A DNA stretch of 17,044 nt, from assembly GCA_964242415.1 (NCBI GenBank), contig CAXTAT010000053.1, positions 1 through 17,044 on the forward strand, in the 5' to 3' direction. The notes under the pieces are model-generated. The model did no database searches. It saw only the letters and a list, made by a program, of their open reading frames with translations, and was not told the DNA's origin. The stretch is from DASWOJ01 sp964242415 (GTDB taxonomy: Bacteria > Pseudomonadota > Alphaproteobacteria > Acetobacterales > Acetobacteraceae). Positions 7,432 through 15,120 of this stretch are shown piece by piece. Every line of letters begins with the position of its first letter. The stretch's first letter is position 1. Made by a program: the position numbers and the translations under genes.

Positions 7432-9180
7432 ATGCGGCGCCGGGCCATGCTGGCGGAGCTGTCTGCCCTTGCCAGCCTGCCCCTGTATGCCGGCCCGCTC
7501 CGCGCGGCTCCCGTAGCCCAGCCAGCACCCGGCGCAGCGCCGCATGCAGGGATGCGGCCCACCTTCGACTATCTACCGGCGCGGGACGGCATCGCGTTGC
7601 AGGGCGGGCATGCGGGCCACGCCGCGCCGGCCGCGGGCGGCCCTGGGGCGGTCTGGCAGCCGCGGTTCCCGACCGAGACGGCGGCCAAGGGGCATGGCAA
7701 CATCTGGAATGGCGAGTACCAGTTCTATGCCGATCCAGGATACCCATGGTCGAACGGGTTCACCCCCTTCGCCGTGGTCGATGGCGCGTTGCGGATCAGG
7801 GCGGAGCGGACGGCCCGGCTCGGCTTCCGGCCCGGTGAAATCCCGGACGATCCCCTGACCGGCGTGACGTACGAGTGGGTTTCGGGGGTGTTGACCTCGT
7901 ACCCGAGCTTTGCGCAACAGGGCGGATACCTCGAGATCGAGGCCAAGATGCCGCGGGGCGCCGCAACCTGGCCGGCGTTCTGGCTGGTGCCGGCCGACAA
8001 GGTCCACCCGCCGGAGATCGATGTGTTCGAGGTGCTCGGGCATGAGCCGACCAAGTACCGGTCCAACTGCATCTCGCTCGGGCCAAGCCCGGACGAGGCG
8101 ACCTTCGACACTGGCCTCGATCTCAGCGCCGGGTTCCACCGGTATGGCTGCCTGTGGACGGATACGGCAATCTCGATGTTCTTCGACGGCGTGCGTATCG
8201 CGGTCAAGCCGATCGCAGGGCGGCGCGAGTATTGGCAGCCGTTCTACCTCATCGTGAACCTCGCAATCGGGTCGCGGAAGGTCGAGTGGGTTCCGGCGCC
8301 TGACCCGTCGATGCCCGGCCCGGCCGACCTGCTGGTCCGGGGCATCAGGGCTTGGCAGAGAGCAGGCCCGCGCCAGGTCGTGCTGTCATCGGCGGCCGTG
8401 CCGGAGACTGCGCCGGTCGGGACGCGCGTGGCGCACCTATCCTGCGTGGGCGGCGACGCGCCTGGGGCAGCCGTATTCAGGCTGTTGGACGGCGGGGACG
8501 TTTTCACGATCGCAGGCGACGCCCTGGTGACGGCCGCGCCCCTCCGCTTCGGGACGCAGCCCTATCAAGCCGCCATCATCGAGGCGGCGGACGGCCAAGG
8601 CGGGACATGGCAGCAGCCGGTGTCGATCACCGTGCTGGATGAGGGGCTAGCCCGGAACGCACTGGCCGCGGGAAGCGAACGGCGTCTTGAGGACCCAGCC
8701 TGGAAGAAGTCCGGCGTTGCCATCGTTGACGCTGGCGGCGGGGCCGAGTTGATCCTGGAACAGCGCCCAACCGCGGCCCATGCGGTCGAGCAATTGCTGC
8801 AGAAGCCAGCCATGCCGCTGCGCTGCATCGTCAGCGCCGACCTCAAGCCGCACGGACGGGACTGGGTGAAGTTCGAGATTTCCCTGGACTACGGCAAAAA
8901 CGTGCAAGCCCGCTTCAATGTCGCCCGCGCGCAGGTGGGAGCCCGGTTCGCCTCAGCCGACGCTTCGCCCTTCAAGCTCAACGACTGCCGGGCGACCCGG
9001 CTAGATAATGGTTTCGTCCGCTGTCAGGTCGATTTGACGACCGACGCCGGCCCGAGCCTGCGAGTCAGCTTGAAGCTGGTGCTGGATGACCTGGACGACG
9101 ACCCCCATCCGGGAGACCCGGCACGGGGCATGGTGTCACGCTCCTTCCTCCGGGTGGTCGTCATCGGCCCGGCTCCGTAG
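7432..9180 (+). CDS. Exported GH16 beta-glucanase with cadherin-like and unassigned C-terminal domains
   Basis: A 582-residue protein. The N-terminus MRRRAMLAELSALASL followed by an AP-rich stretch looks like a twin-arginine or Sec signal, giving export to the periplasm or outside. Residues about 60-312 form a GH16 jelly roll with the active-site motif EIDVFE: E195 (nucleophile), D197 and E200 (acid/base), all present. GH16 enzymes cut beta-1,3/1,4-glucans and galactans. Residues 316-403 resemble a cadherin-like repeat (PETAPVGT, then VSITVLD). Residues 406-582 form a further, probably beta-rich region that I cannot assign. The ATG at 7432 has AGGGTGGGG just upstream; a GTG at 7429 adds one residue. 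It follows the GumC-like gene by 26 bases, suggesting editing or release of the polymer. Its last 45 bases overlap the 3' end of the ExoQ-like gene on the other strand. Confidence 0.87.
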   Translation: MRRRAMLAELSALASLPLYAGPLRAAPVAQPAPGAAPHAGMRPTFDYLPARDGIALQGGHAGHAAPAAGGPGAVWQPRFPTETAAKGHGNIWNGEYQFYADPGYPWSNGFTPFAVVDGALRIRAERTARLGFRPGEIPDDPLTGVTYEWVSGVLTSYPSFAQQGGYLEIEAKMPRGAATWPAFWLVPADKVHPPEIDVFEVLGHEPTKYRSNCISLGPSPDEATFDTGLDLSAGFHRYGCLWTDTAISMFFDGVRIAVKPIAGRREYWQPFYLIVNLAIGSRKVEWVPAPDPSMPGPADLLVRGIRAWQRAGPRQVVLSSAAVPETAPVGTRVAHLSCVGGDAPGAAVFRLLDGGDVFTIAGDALVTAAPLRFGTQPYQAAIIEAADGQGGTWQQPVSITVLDEGLARNALAAGSERRLEDPAWKKSGVAIVDAGGGAELILEQRPTAAHAVEQLLQKPAMPLRCIVSADLKPHGRDWVKFEISLDYGKNVQARFNVARAQVGARFASADASPFKLNDCRATRLDNGFVRCQVDLTTDAGPSLRVSLKLVLDDLDDDPHPGDPARGMVSRSFLRVVVIGPAP

Positions 9181-10539
9181 CTGGGCTACGCCAGCGAGGG
9201 AAGGCATCCACCCCGACAGCCGGGGCGCGCGCCGCTCGATCAGGTTGAAGGCGACCAGCATCGTCACCCAAACGATGTTGGCACGATCGAACAGCGATGT
9301 TTCGAGCAGGTCATGCAGCCAGCAGAATGCCAGCATTGAGCCGAGCAGCCAGCGCGATACCTGCGGGTTTAGCGGCTGGCTGGCCAGCCGGCGCATCGGG
9401 CGGATGACAAGCCCGAGCACCGCCAGGGCCAATCCGACCAGCCCGGTCTGCACCAGGAGGTCCAGGTAGCCGTTATGGGCGTGCGAGATTGTGGTCAGCC
9501 ACTGCGCGCCGCTCTCATAGACGGGGCTGGCATCGCCAATCGCCCAGAATGAGCCGTAACCGGACCCGAGGAACGGATGGTCCACCGCATAGTTGAGCAG
9601 CACGGGCCAGATCTGCACCCGTCCGGTCAGGGATGCGGGGTCCTCGAACACCGCCAGCAACGCGGGGGCCTGGTCACCGAAGGCGACGACCGCAACCAGC
9701 AGCCCCGCGGCGAGCGCACCCAGTGCAACCGCGCGCAGCGTGGGGTTGCGATAGGCCAGGTCAAACACGACCCCCGCCATGGCGGCGACGAACACGAGGC
9801 CGCCCGACGTCTTGGACGATGTCATGACCAGGAAGGCCAGCGACAGGGCTGCCAGCACGGGGGCGATGATGAACGACCGCCCCCGCCAGGCCTTGTCGAT
9901 GAACATCAACGCCGCCAGCGCGCAGAACGCGCCGGCCTCGTTCTTGTGCGAGTGGATGCCGCGCCAGTTGCCCACCAGGGCTTTGTCAAGCTCGCCGGGC
10001 TGATGCACCGCCTGTGCCAGCAGCGGAATGGCCAGCCAGTCCAGCAGCAGGATGGCGGCAAACCAGGCGAACAGGATCGACATGACCGTGCTGGGGCGCA
10101 GCATGTTCAGCGAGTACGTGACCCCGAGGGTCACGATGGTGGTGAACAGGACCCGGCGTAGGGCTACGTCGGGTTCGATGGCCCAGGTAACGCTGGCCCA
10201 GCACCAGAGCAGCAGCGCCACAAGGGCGAGGGGGACATCCAGCAGCGCCCCTGCACCCTTGCCGGACGCGGTGGCGGCGACGATTAGCAGGAACAGCGCG
10301 GTGAAGGCTACCTGACGCAGGCTGTCGCCACCACCGCTCAACGCCCCTTCCGCGCCGTAGTCGCCGGTGAGGACCGGGGAGAACCCGAGATAGGTGACGA
10401 AGATCAGGGCGGAGAAGCACAGCTTTGCCGTCGGGCTGTCGATGCCTGCGCCGGCAGATGGGACGAAGCCTGTCCGGGCTATTGAGTATGGCCAGCCTGG
10501 ACCGCTTTGCATCGGCGCAGCATCAGCTTGGTGCCTCAC
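9136..10539 (-). CDS. O-antigen ligase/polymerase family protein (ExoQ/Wzy/WaaL-like)
   Basis: A 467-residue membrane protein with about ten to twelve hydrophobic segments. HSHKNEAG (196-203) follows a helix-rich N-terminal half, and a large loop carries LTGRVQIW and HAHNGYLDLLVQTG (from H353), the hallmarks of the O-antigen ligase/ExoQ superfamily. In an EPS locus with a Wzx-type flippase and a GumC-like protein, the likely role is polymerising lipid-linked repeat units at the periplasmic face. A ligase role cannot be excluded from sequence alone. The GTG start at 10539 is supported by AAGGA 6 bases upstream. It lies 100 bp downstream of the GT26 gene on the same strand, probably one operon. 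Its 3' end overlaps that of the GH16 gene by 45 bases in convergent orientation, so neither gene has room for a conventional terminator before the other. Confidence 0.87.
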   Translation of the reverse strand: MRHQADAAPMQSGPGWPYSIARTGFVPSAGAGIDSPTAKLCFSALIFVTYLGFSPVLTGDYGAEGALSGGGDSLRQVAFTALFLLIVAATASGKGAGALLDVPLALVALLLWCWASVTWAIEPDVALRRVLFTTIVTLGVTYSLNMLRPSTVMSILFAWFAAILLLDWLAIPLLAQAVHQPGELDKALVGNWRGIHSHKNEAGAFCALAALMFIDKAWRGRSFIIAPVLAALSLAFLVMTSSKTSGGLVFVAAMAGVVFDLAYRNPTLRAVALGALAAGLLVAVVAFGDQAPALLAVFEDPASLTGRVQIWPVLLNYAVDHPFLGSGYGSFWAIGDASPVYESGAQWLTTISHAHNGYLDLLVQTGLVGLALAVLGLVIRPMRRLASQPLNPQVSRWLLGSMLAFCWLHDLLETSLFDRANIVWVTMLVAFNLIERRAPRLSGWMPSLAGVAQLRSRADDDHPEEGA

Positions 10540-10639
10540 TTGGAGTCCTTCCCTTCTGGGAGGCGACCGATCACCAGCGAAGCTGGCGCGACGCGTCCTG
10601 ATGATGCGCTTGGTTCATGTCCGCGCACCTGGCCACTGC

Positions 10640-11410
10640 CTACAACTGGCCAGAAACTTGTGCAGTCTGCTCGATGCGCGTTCTCTGCTGCAGCCGTTGC
10701 CGGATCACCCGGAGCAGGAACACCGGCGTTTCCAGCATGTAGCGGCGGAACAGCCGCCGCGGCTCCAGCGCCAGGCGATAGGCCCACTCCAGGCGCCGGC
10801 GGCGAATGAAGGAGGGTGCACGCGGCACTTCGCCGGCGGCGAAGTCCAGCAACGCACCGACGCCGAATGCCAGCCTGCCCTCCAGCCCCGCCATGTTGTC
10901 GAAAATCCAGCGCTCCTGGCGGCCGCTGCCCATTCCGACCAGGATTAGGCTGGCCTGAGCGGCGGCGATGCTGGCGAGGACCGCATCGGCATCGGCGATC
11001 CCACGGTAGCCATCGACCCAGCCGACGACCTCGTGCCGCTCCCCGAAGCGCTGCTGCATGGCGCTTGCGGCCCGCTCCACGACGCCGGGCCGGGCGCCGA
11101 TGATGAAGATGCGGTGGCTGCATACCGTGTGCTCCAGGTACGCCGGCACGAAATCGGTGCCATTCAGGTTGCAGGGAAAAATCTCCCCGTAAAGGATCTG
11201 CGCTGCGATGTCGGTCCCCAGCCCATCGTTGAGGACAATGAAATCAGCGAGGGCGGCACGCAGGCCGGTGTCCGATGCGGCAAAGTTGAGCAGGTTGGTG
11301 TTTGCGAACGCAACGCAGGTCGCCGTGCTCCCGGTGACCCTGGCGTCGAGGGCGTCGATCGCTCCCTGCTGGTTCCAGGCCTGTACGCTAACGCCCAGAA
11401 TATTTAACAA
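10640..11410 (-). CDS. WecG/TagA/CpsF-family glycosyltransferase (GT26, GumM-like)
   Basis: A 256-residue protein, the usual length of GT26 enzymes, which add the second or a later sugar to undecaprenyl-linked intermediates at the membrane. LNILGVSVQAW starts the domain. NTNLLNF and LNDGLGTD (with D62, the conserved Asp region) form the N-terminal active site. GTDFVPAYLE and LVGMGSGRQERW (157-168) match the family's G.D..P and (L/M)G.P.QE.W motifs. The C-terminal Arg-rich tail (RRRRLEWAYRLALEPRRLFR) is the membrane-binding end seen in this family. The TTG at 11410 is chosen because GGAGA lies 7 bases upstream; a TTG at 11431 has no ribosome site and would add seven residues. GumM of xanthan and AceB of acetan synthesis are GT26 members, which fits an EPS of that type, but the sugar is not determined. 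Confidence 0.87.
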   Translation of the reverse strand: MLNILGVSVQAWNQQGAIDALDARVTGSTATCVAFANTNLLNFAASDTGLRAALADFIVLNDGLGTDIAAQILYGEIFPCNLNGTDFVPAYLEHTVCSHRIFIIGARPGVVERAASAMQQRFGERHEVVGWVDGYRGIADADAVLASIAAAQASLILVGMGSGRQERWIFDNMAGLEGRLAFGVGALLDFAAGEVPRAPSFIRRRRLEWAYRLALEPRRLFRRYMLETPVFLLRVIRQRLQQRTRIEQTAQVSGQL

Positions 11411-11950
11411 GCATCGTCTCCAATTGGTCAATCAAGCGTACAGTAGTTTGTCGGCACCTGCAGCGCAGGCACATCATGTCGGCGGTGAGGATACGCCGTG
11501 GTGTCCGTGCTGCATGCGGCTAGGCGAAGGCTAGGGCCGGGTCATGCCCGAAGGCTGGATAAGCTTCAGATGGCGTGTCATGCTGGCAAGCCTGCGCTAG
11601 GGATACCTGTAAACGATTCTAATACATTTCAACGCGTAATCTAGCGGGCACGTGTTCACAAAGTGTCGATGCCTGCGATGGGCCTGGTGATGGCGGCGCC
11701 TGGTCCTGCTGCCGTTGGCCTCGCGGCGGCCGAGCGTGCTGCACCGGCGTGCGAGCCGTGTGGACGGGAGGCTCGGCTTGACGGCTCCGGCCCCCGGCAT
11801 CCGCGCCGCTCCCTGGGCAGGGCGCGCAACGGCAGCCAGCACCAGGCCCGCGCGTTGTAAAAACCTAACAATTGCCTTCTTGTGCCGCTTCTCCGCGAGG
11901 TGGGATATGCGGGACGGTCGAGATAGAAAAACCTCGCCTGCAGGAATTCG
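11411..11950. other. Non-coding divergent region with a short inverted repeat
   Basis: About 540 bases between the start of the GT26 gene and the start of the NrtA-like gene. Open frames here are shadows: one is a minus-strand extension over the NrtA-like gene, and one is a 65-codon plus frame with no ribosome site and no recognisable product. Visible structure: GAAGGCT occurs twice near 11525 and 11550, and GCGAGGT (11895-11901) pairs with ACCTCGC (11931-11937) just before the AGGAA ribosome site of the downstream gene. I see no convincing -35/-10 pair. Promoters for both genes must lie here. Confidence 0.5.
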
Positions 11951-13219
11951 ATGACCGAAATCGCACGCCGAAGCCTCCTTAGCGGTGCTGCCGCAACCTT
12001 TGCTGCAGCGCGCCTCGCGCTCCCCGCGGGCGCTCATGCCCAGGGCAGTGGTCCTGAAACCACGGGGGCGCAAATCGGCTTTTTCCCGCTGTCAGACGCC
12101 GCGCCGTTGATCATCGCCAAGGAGCGCGGGCTGTTCGCCAAGTACGGGATGCCCAACGTGGACATCCAACGGCAAGTGAGCTGGGGCTATACCTGCGAGA
12201 GCCTGACGCTGGGCGGCGACGTCGGTGGCATCGATGGCGCCCACATGATGACCTCGCTGGCCTACCTGATCCAATTGGGCCAGGCGACGCGGACCGCCAA
12301 GGCCGTGCCGCTGCACCTGCTGGCGCGGTTGAACACCAATGGCCAGACCATCAACGTGTCCAAAGCCCTGATGCCGACCGGCGCCCGCGTCGATGCCTCC
12401 CCGCTAAGGCCGAAGCTCACCGGCAAGGCAGGCAGCCGGATCGGCATGACGTTCAGGGCCGGCACGCAGGACCTGTGGGTGCGCTACTGGCTGGCCGCCG
12501 CCGGGATCGACCCGGACAAGGACGTGGACGTCGTCGCCGTCCCCTCGCCGCAGATGATCGCCAGCATGCGCGTCAGCACGATGGACGCGTTCTGCGTCGG
12601 CGATCCCTGGGGCGACCAACTGGTGAACTCGAAGCTCGGCTACACCGCCTGCCTGGTGTCGGACATCTGGCGGGACCATCCGGAGAAGGCGCTGGTGATG
12701 CGCGCCGATTGGGTGGCGAAGTACCCGCGCGCCACCATCGCGCTGACCGCCGCGGTGATCGAGGCGCAGCAATGGGCGGAGAAGACGGAGAACAAGGCGG
12801 AGCTGGCGGCCATCCTGGCCCGGCCGGCCTGGCTCAAGCTGCCGGTCTCGTTGATCGGGCCGCGCCTGCTGGGCAACCTCGACTATGGCGATGGGCGCGT
12901 GGTCGAGAACTCGCCGATGCGGATGAAGTTCTGGGCGGATGCGGCGAGCTACCCGTTCCAGTCGCATGACACATGGTTCCTGATGGAGCTGATGCGTTGG
13001 GGGTTCCTGCCGCTCAATACCGACGTCAAGGCGGCGGTGGCGGCGGTGAACCGGGAGGACCTGTGGCGCGTGGCGGCGGCGGCGGCTGGCGTGGCGGCGG
13101 CGGACATGCCCGCCGGCACGTCGCGCGGCAAGGAGACGTTCTTTGACGGCCATGTGTTCGACCCGGCGGCGCCGGGCGAGTACTTGGCGGGGCTGAAGAT
13201 CAAGCGGGTGCTCGCCTAA
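11951..13219 (+). CDS. NrtA/CmpA-family ABC transporter substrate-binding protein, Tat-exported
   Basis: A 422-residue protein of the nitrate/bicarbonate substrate-binding family. The N-terminus has RRSLLSG (R6-R7), a hydrophobic stretch and AHAQ, consistent with a twin-arginine signal cut after A30. The mature part opens with IGFFPLSDAAPLIIAKERG, continues with GLFAKYG and GIDGAH (93-98), and has LNTNGQTIN and GDPWGDQLV. Near its end lies FFDGHVFDPAAPGEYL, the closing motif of NrtA proteins. Members bind nitrate, nitrite, bicarbonate or cyanate in the periplasm and deliver it to a permease/ATPase pair; the ligand cannot be read from this sequence. The signal separates it from the cytoplasmic nitrate sensor NasS of the same family. 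The ATG at 11951 has AGGAA 4 bases upstream. No permease or ATPase gene is adjacent: the next gene is an efflux gene on the other strand. Confidence 0.88.
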   Translation: MTEIARRSLLSGAAATFAAARLALPAGAHAQGSGPETTGAQIGFFPLSDAAPLIIAKERGLFAKYGMPNVDIQRQVSWGYTCESLTLGGDVGGIDGAHMMTSLAYLIQLGQATRTAKAVPLHLLARLNTNGQTINVSKALMPTGARVDASPLRPKLTGKAGSRIGMTFRAGTQDLWVRYWLAAAGIDPDKDVDVVAVPSPQMIASMRVSTMDAFCVGDPWGDQLVNSKLGYTACLVSDIWRDHPEKALVMRADWVAKYPRATIALTAAVIEAQQWAEKTENKAELAAILARPAWLKLPVSLIGPRLLGNLDYGDGRVVENSPMRMKFWADAASYPFQSHDTWFLMELMRWGFLPLNTDVKAAVAAVNREDLWRVAAAAAGVAAADMPAGTSRGKETFFDGHVFDPAAPGEYLAGLKIKRVLA

Positions 13220-13261
13220 GCAGGCGTGCCCAGCGGGGCAATCGCCCACGGCGTGCGGATG

Positions 13262-13300
13262 CTGCCTGCTCCCTCTCCCGAAGCGGAGAGAGGGAGGCAG
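13262..13300. terminator. GC-rich hairpin between convergent genes (bidirectional terminator candidate)
   Basis: CTGCCTGCTCCCTCTC (13262-13277) pairs with GAGAGAGGGAGGCAG (13286-13300) across a short loop, with a two-base bulge. It lies 42 bases after the NrtA-like stop codon and 62 bases beyond the stop of the outer-membrane protein gene on the other strand. No T-run follows on either side, so it may be a repeat of the CCCTCTCCC type or a 3'-end stabilising hairpin instead. The rest of the gap 13220-13361 shows nothing. Confidence 0.5.
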
Positions 13301-13361
13301 TGCGGTTCTCGCATCGTGGGGAGTGCCCTGGCCCGGAGCGGCGTGCTGACGTTCGGTTACC

Positions 13362-14924
13362 CTAGTACTTCAGGAACGGCAGCCCCCGCGTCAGCGCCGG
13401 GCGGGACGGCAGGTCGTCCGTGGAAAACCCTCCGCCCAATGCCTGGATCAACGTCACGCTGGCCACCAGCCGCTGCTCCTGCACCAACAGCGAGGTCTCC
13501 TGGTTGCTGAGCAGCGCCGTCTGCTGCGTGATGACGTTGGTGTACGCCTGCGTCCCTGCCAGGTACGTGTTCAACGCGATTTGCACCGAGCGCTTCGCCG
13601 ACGCAACCGCCGTCTCGTCGGCCTTGTTCTGCTGCTCCAGGATGCGCAGCGCCGACAGTTGGTCCTCCACCTGCTGGAACGCCGTCAGCACCGTCTGGCG
13701 ATAGGAGGCGACGCTTGCGTCGTATGCGGCGCGGGCGAACGCGACCTCGGCGTTGCGCAGCCCGCCCTCGAACAGCACCTGCGTCGCCTGCGCGCCCAGC
13801 GACCACACCCGGTTGGCGGCCTGAATCAGCGATCCCAGCGGGTTGCCGGAGTAGCCGTACAGCGCCGACAGGCTGATGTCCGGGTAGTACGCCGCCACCT
13901 GCACGCCGATCAGCGCGTTCTGCTGCTGCATCGCCCGCTCCGCTGCCGCTACGTCGGGCCGGCGCTGCAACAGCCCCGCCGGCAACGTCCCCGGCGCCAC
14001 CGGCACGTCGGCCATCAGCGCCCCCGGCTGCAGCGTCAGCTCGGACGGAGACACGCCGGTCAGCACGGCGATGGCGTGCTCGTACTGCGCCCGCAGCACG
14101 CCGACGTTCACCAGCAGCGCCTTGGCGGTGTCGAGCTGCGTCTGCGCGGCCGAGTAGGCGGACGGGTCGGCGGTGCCCGCCTGGTACTGGTTGCGGGTGA
14201 TCCGCAGCGCGTCGGCGTAGGCGGCGACGGTGTCGGTCAGCAGCTTGTCCAGCGCGTCCTGGCCCCGCATCAAGAAGTAGTCTGTCGCTAGCAGCGCCTG
14301 CGCCGACAGCGTGGCGTTGACCAGGTCGGCGGCGCTGACCTGCGCGGCGGCCACGTCGCTCTCGACTTGGCGGCGGATGCGGCCCCACACGTCCAGGTCC
14401 CAGTTGACCGTGCCCTGCACCGAGTAGGTCGTGGTGGTCCGGCCGCCGCTGCTGCCGAGGCTGACGCCGCCCCCGGTGCTGGTTGTGCCGCCTGTGCCCG
14501 TCGTCGTGGTTCCTCCGGTGGTGGTGCCGGCCACTGGATTCGTCCCGACCGCGCCTGCCGTGCTGCCCAGCACCGACGATGACCCGCCGCGCGACGACCG
14601 CGTGTCCCCCACCGACAGCCCCACGGTGGGAAACAGCGCCGAGCGCGCGATATCGACCGTGGCCGCCGCCTCCCGGTACTGCGCCTCGAACTGCTTCACA
14701 GTCTGGTTGGACACCACGACCTGGCGCTCCAGCAGGCTGAGGACGGGATCGTGGTAGATTTCCCACCACTCGCCCTTCGGCACGTCGTCCTGCGGCTGCG
14801 CGACCGTCCAGCCCGGCGGCGCCTCCTTGAACCCGCCTGTCACCCCCACGGTGCCGGGCCGGTGGTAGTCAGGTCCGACGGTGCAGGCGGCGAGCAGGAA
14901 CCCCAGCAGGAGGGCAGCCCTCAC
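13362..14924 (-). CDS. RND efflux outer-membrane lipoprotein (NodT/OprM family)
   Basis: A 520-residue outer-membrane factor that would form the trimeric exit duct of a multidrug efflux pump. The signal MRAALLLGFLLAAC ends in a lipobox, with lipidated C14, followed by TVGPDYHRP, the NodT/OprM start. KGEWWEIYHDPVL, two copies of the helical outer-membrane efflux repeat, QYQAGTADPSAYSAAQTQL and QRRPDVAAAERAM are all family landmarks. Residues about 108-166 are an unusual Gly/Thr/Ser-rich insertion between FPTVGLSVGD and YSVQGTVNWDLDVWG, which in OprM-type proteins is the first external loop of the barrel. The GTG start at 14924 has AAGGGG 8 bases upstream and begins the signal peptide directly. 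The gene lies 196 bp downstream of the RND pump gene on the same strand, with a palindromic repeat between them. Together they should be partners of one tripartite system. Confidence 0.9.
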   Translation of the reverse strand: MRAALLLGFLLAACTVGPDYHRPGTVGVTGGFKEAPPGWTVAQPQDDVPKGEWWEIYHDPVLSLLERQVVVSNQTVKQFEAQYREAAATVDIARSALFPTVGLSVGDTRSSRGGSSSVLGSTAGAVGTNPVAGTTTGGTTTTGTGGTTSTGGGVSLGSSGGRTTTTYSVQGTVNWDLDVWGRIRRQVESDVAAAQVSAADLVNATLSAQALLATDYFLMRGQDALDKLLTDTVAAYADALRITRNQYQAGTADPSAYSAAQTQLDTAKALLVNVGVLRAQYEHAIAVLTGVSPSELTLQPGALMADVPVAPGTLPAGLLQRRPDVAAAERAMQQQNALIGVQVAAYYPDISLSALYGYSGNPLGSLIQAANRVWSLGAQATQVLFEGGLRNAEVAFARAAYDASVASYRQTVLTAFQQVEDQLSALRILEQQNKADETAVASAKRSVQIALNTYLAGTQAYTNVITQQTALLSNQETSLLVQEQRLVASVTLIQALGGGFSTDDLPSRPALTRGLPFLKY

Positions 14925-14968
14925 CCCAGCCGCCCCTTGCTTTGACCGGCTTGCCCACCCCTGCCGTC

Positions 14969-15071
14969 GTCATTGCCAGAAGCGCCTGCGACGCGGCAAT
15001 CCAGCGGTCGCAGAACCGTGACGCCGCCCCCACAGCCCTGGATTGCCGCGCCGAAGCCGGCTCGCAATGAC
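14969..15071. repeat. Dispersed palindromic repeat, copy 2
   Basis: Second copy of the inverted repeat. The left arm 14969-15004 (begins GTCATTGCC, ends CGCGGCAATCCAG) is diverged in its middle; the right arm 15037-15071 begins CCTGGATTGCCGCG and ends GGCTCGCAATGAC. Over 15036-15071 it is base-for-base the same as 2962-2997. The copy fills about half of the 196-bp gap between the RND pump and its outer-membrane partner, so it would be transcribed within the operon mRNA as a long hairpin. Confidence 0.85.
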
Positions 15072-15120
15072 CGCTTCTGACGGGCAGCGGCAAGGGGATC
15101 ATGGGACGAGGCGGCTGGCA

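Noticed and set aside
5942..7747. 601-codon minus frame opposite the GumC-like gene
   Set aside because: Arg/His/Gln-rich shadow of a GC-rich gene; the plus frame has the PCP layout and a proper ribosome site.
10630..10652. TGGCCA...TGGCCA pair at the end of the GT26 gene as a terminator
   Set aside because: Only six base pairs, each half is itself a palindrome, and there is no T-run.
11663..11860. 65-codon plus frame in the same gap
   Set aside because: No ribosome site, no recognisable product, and Arg/Ala/Pro composition of random GC-rich frames.
11938..11953. CTGCAGGAATTCGAT, identical to part of a common cloning-vector polylinker
   Set aside because: The match is short, the sequence on both sides is continuous genomic DNA, and AGGAA serves as the ribosome site; chance is the better explanation.
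11597..12073. 158-codon minus frame in the gap before the NrtA-like gene
   Set aside because: Overlaps the signal peptide region of the NrtA-like gene, no recognisable product, composition of a shadow.
14869..15102. 77-codon minus frame across repeat copy 2
   Set aside because: Translation of the dispersed repeat itself, overlapping the signal peptide of the outer-membrane gene.
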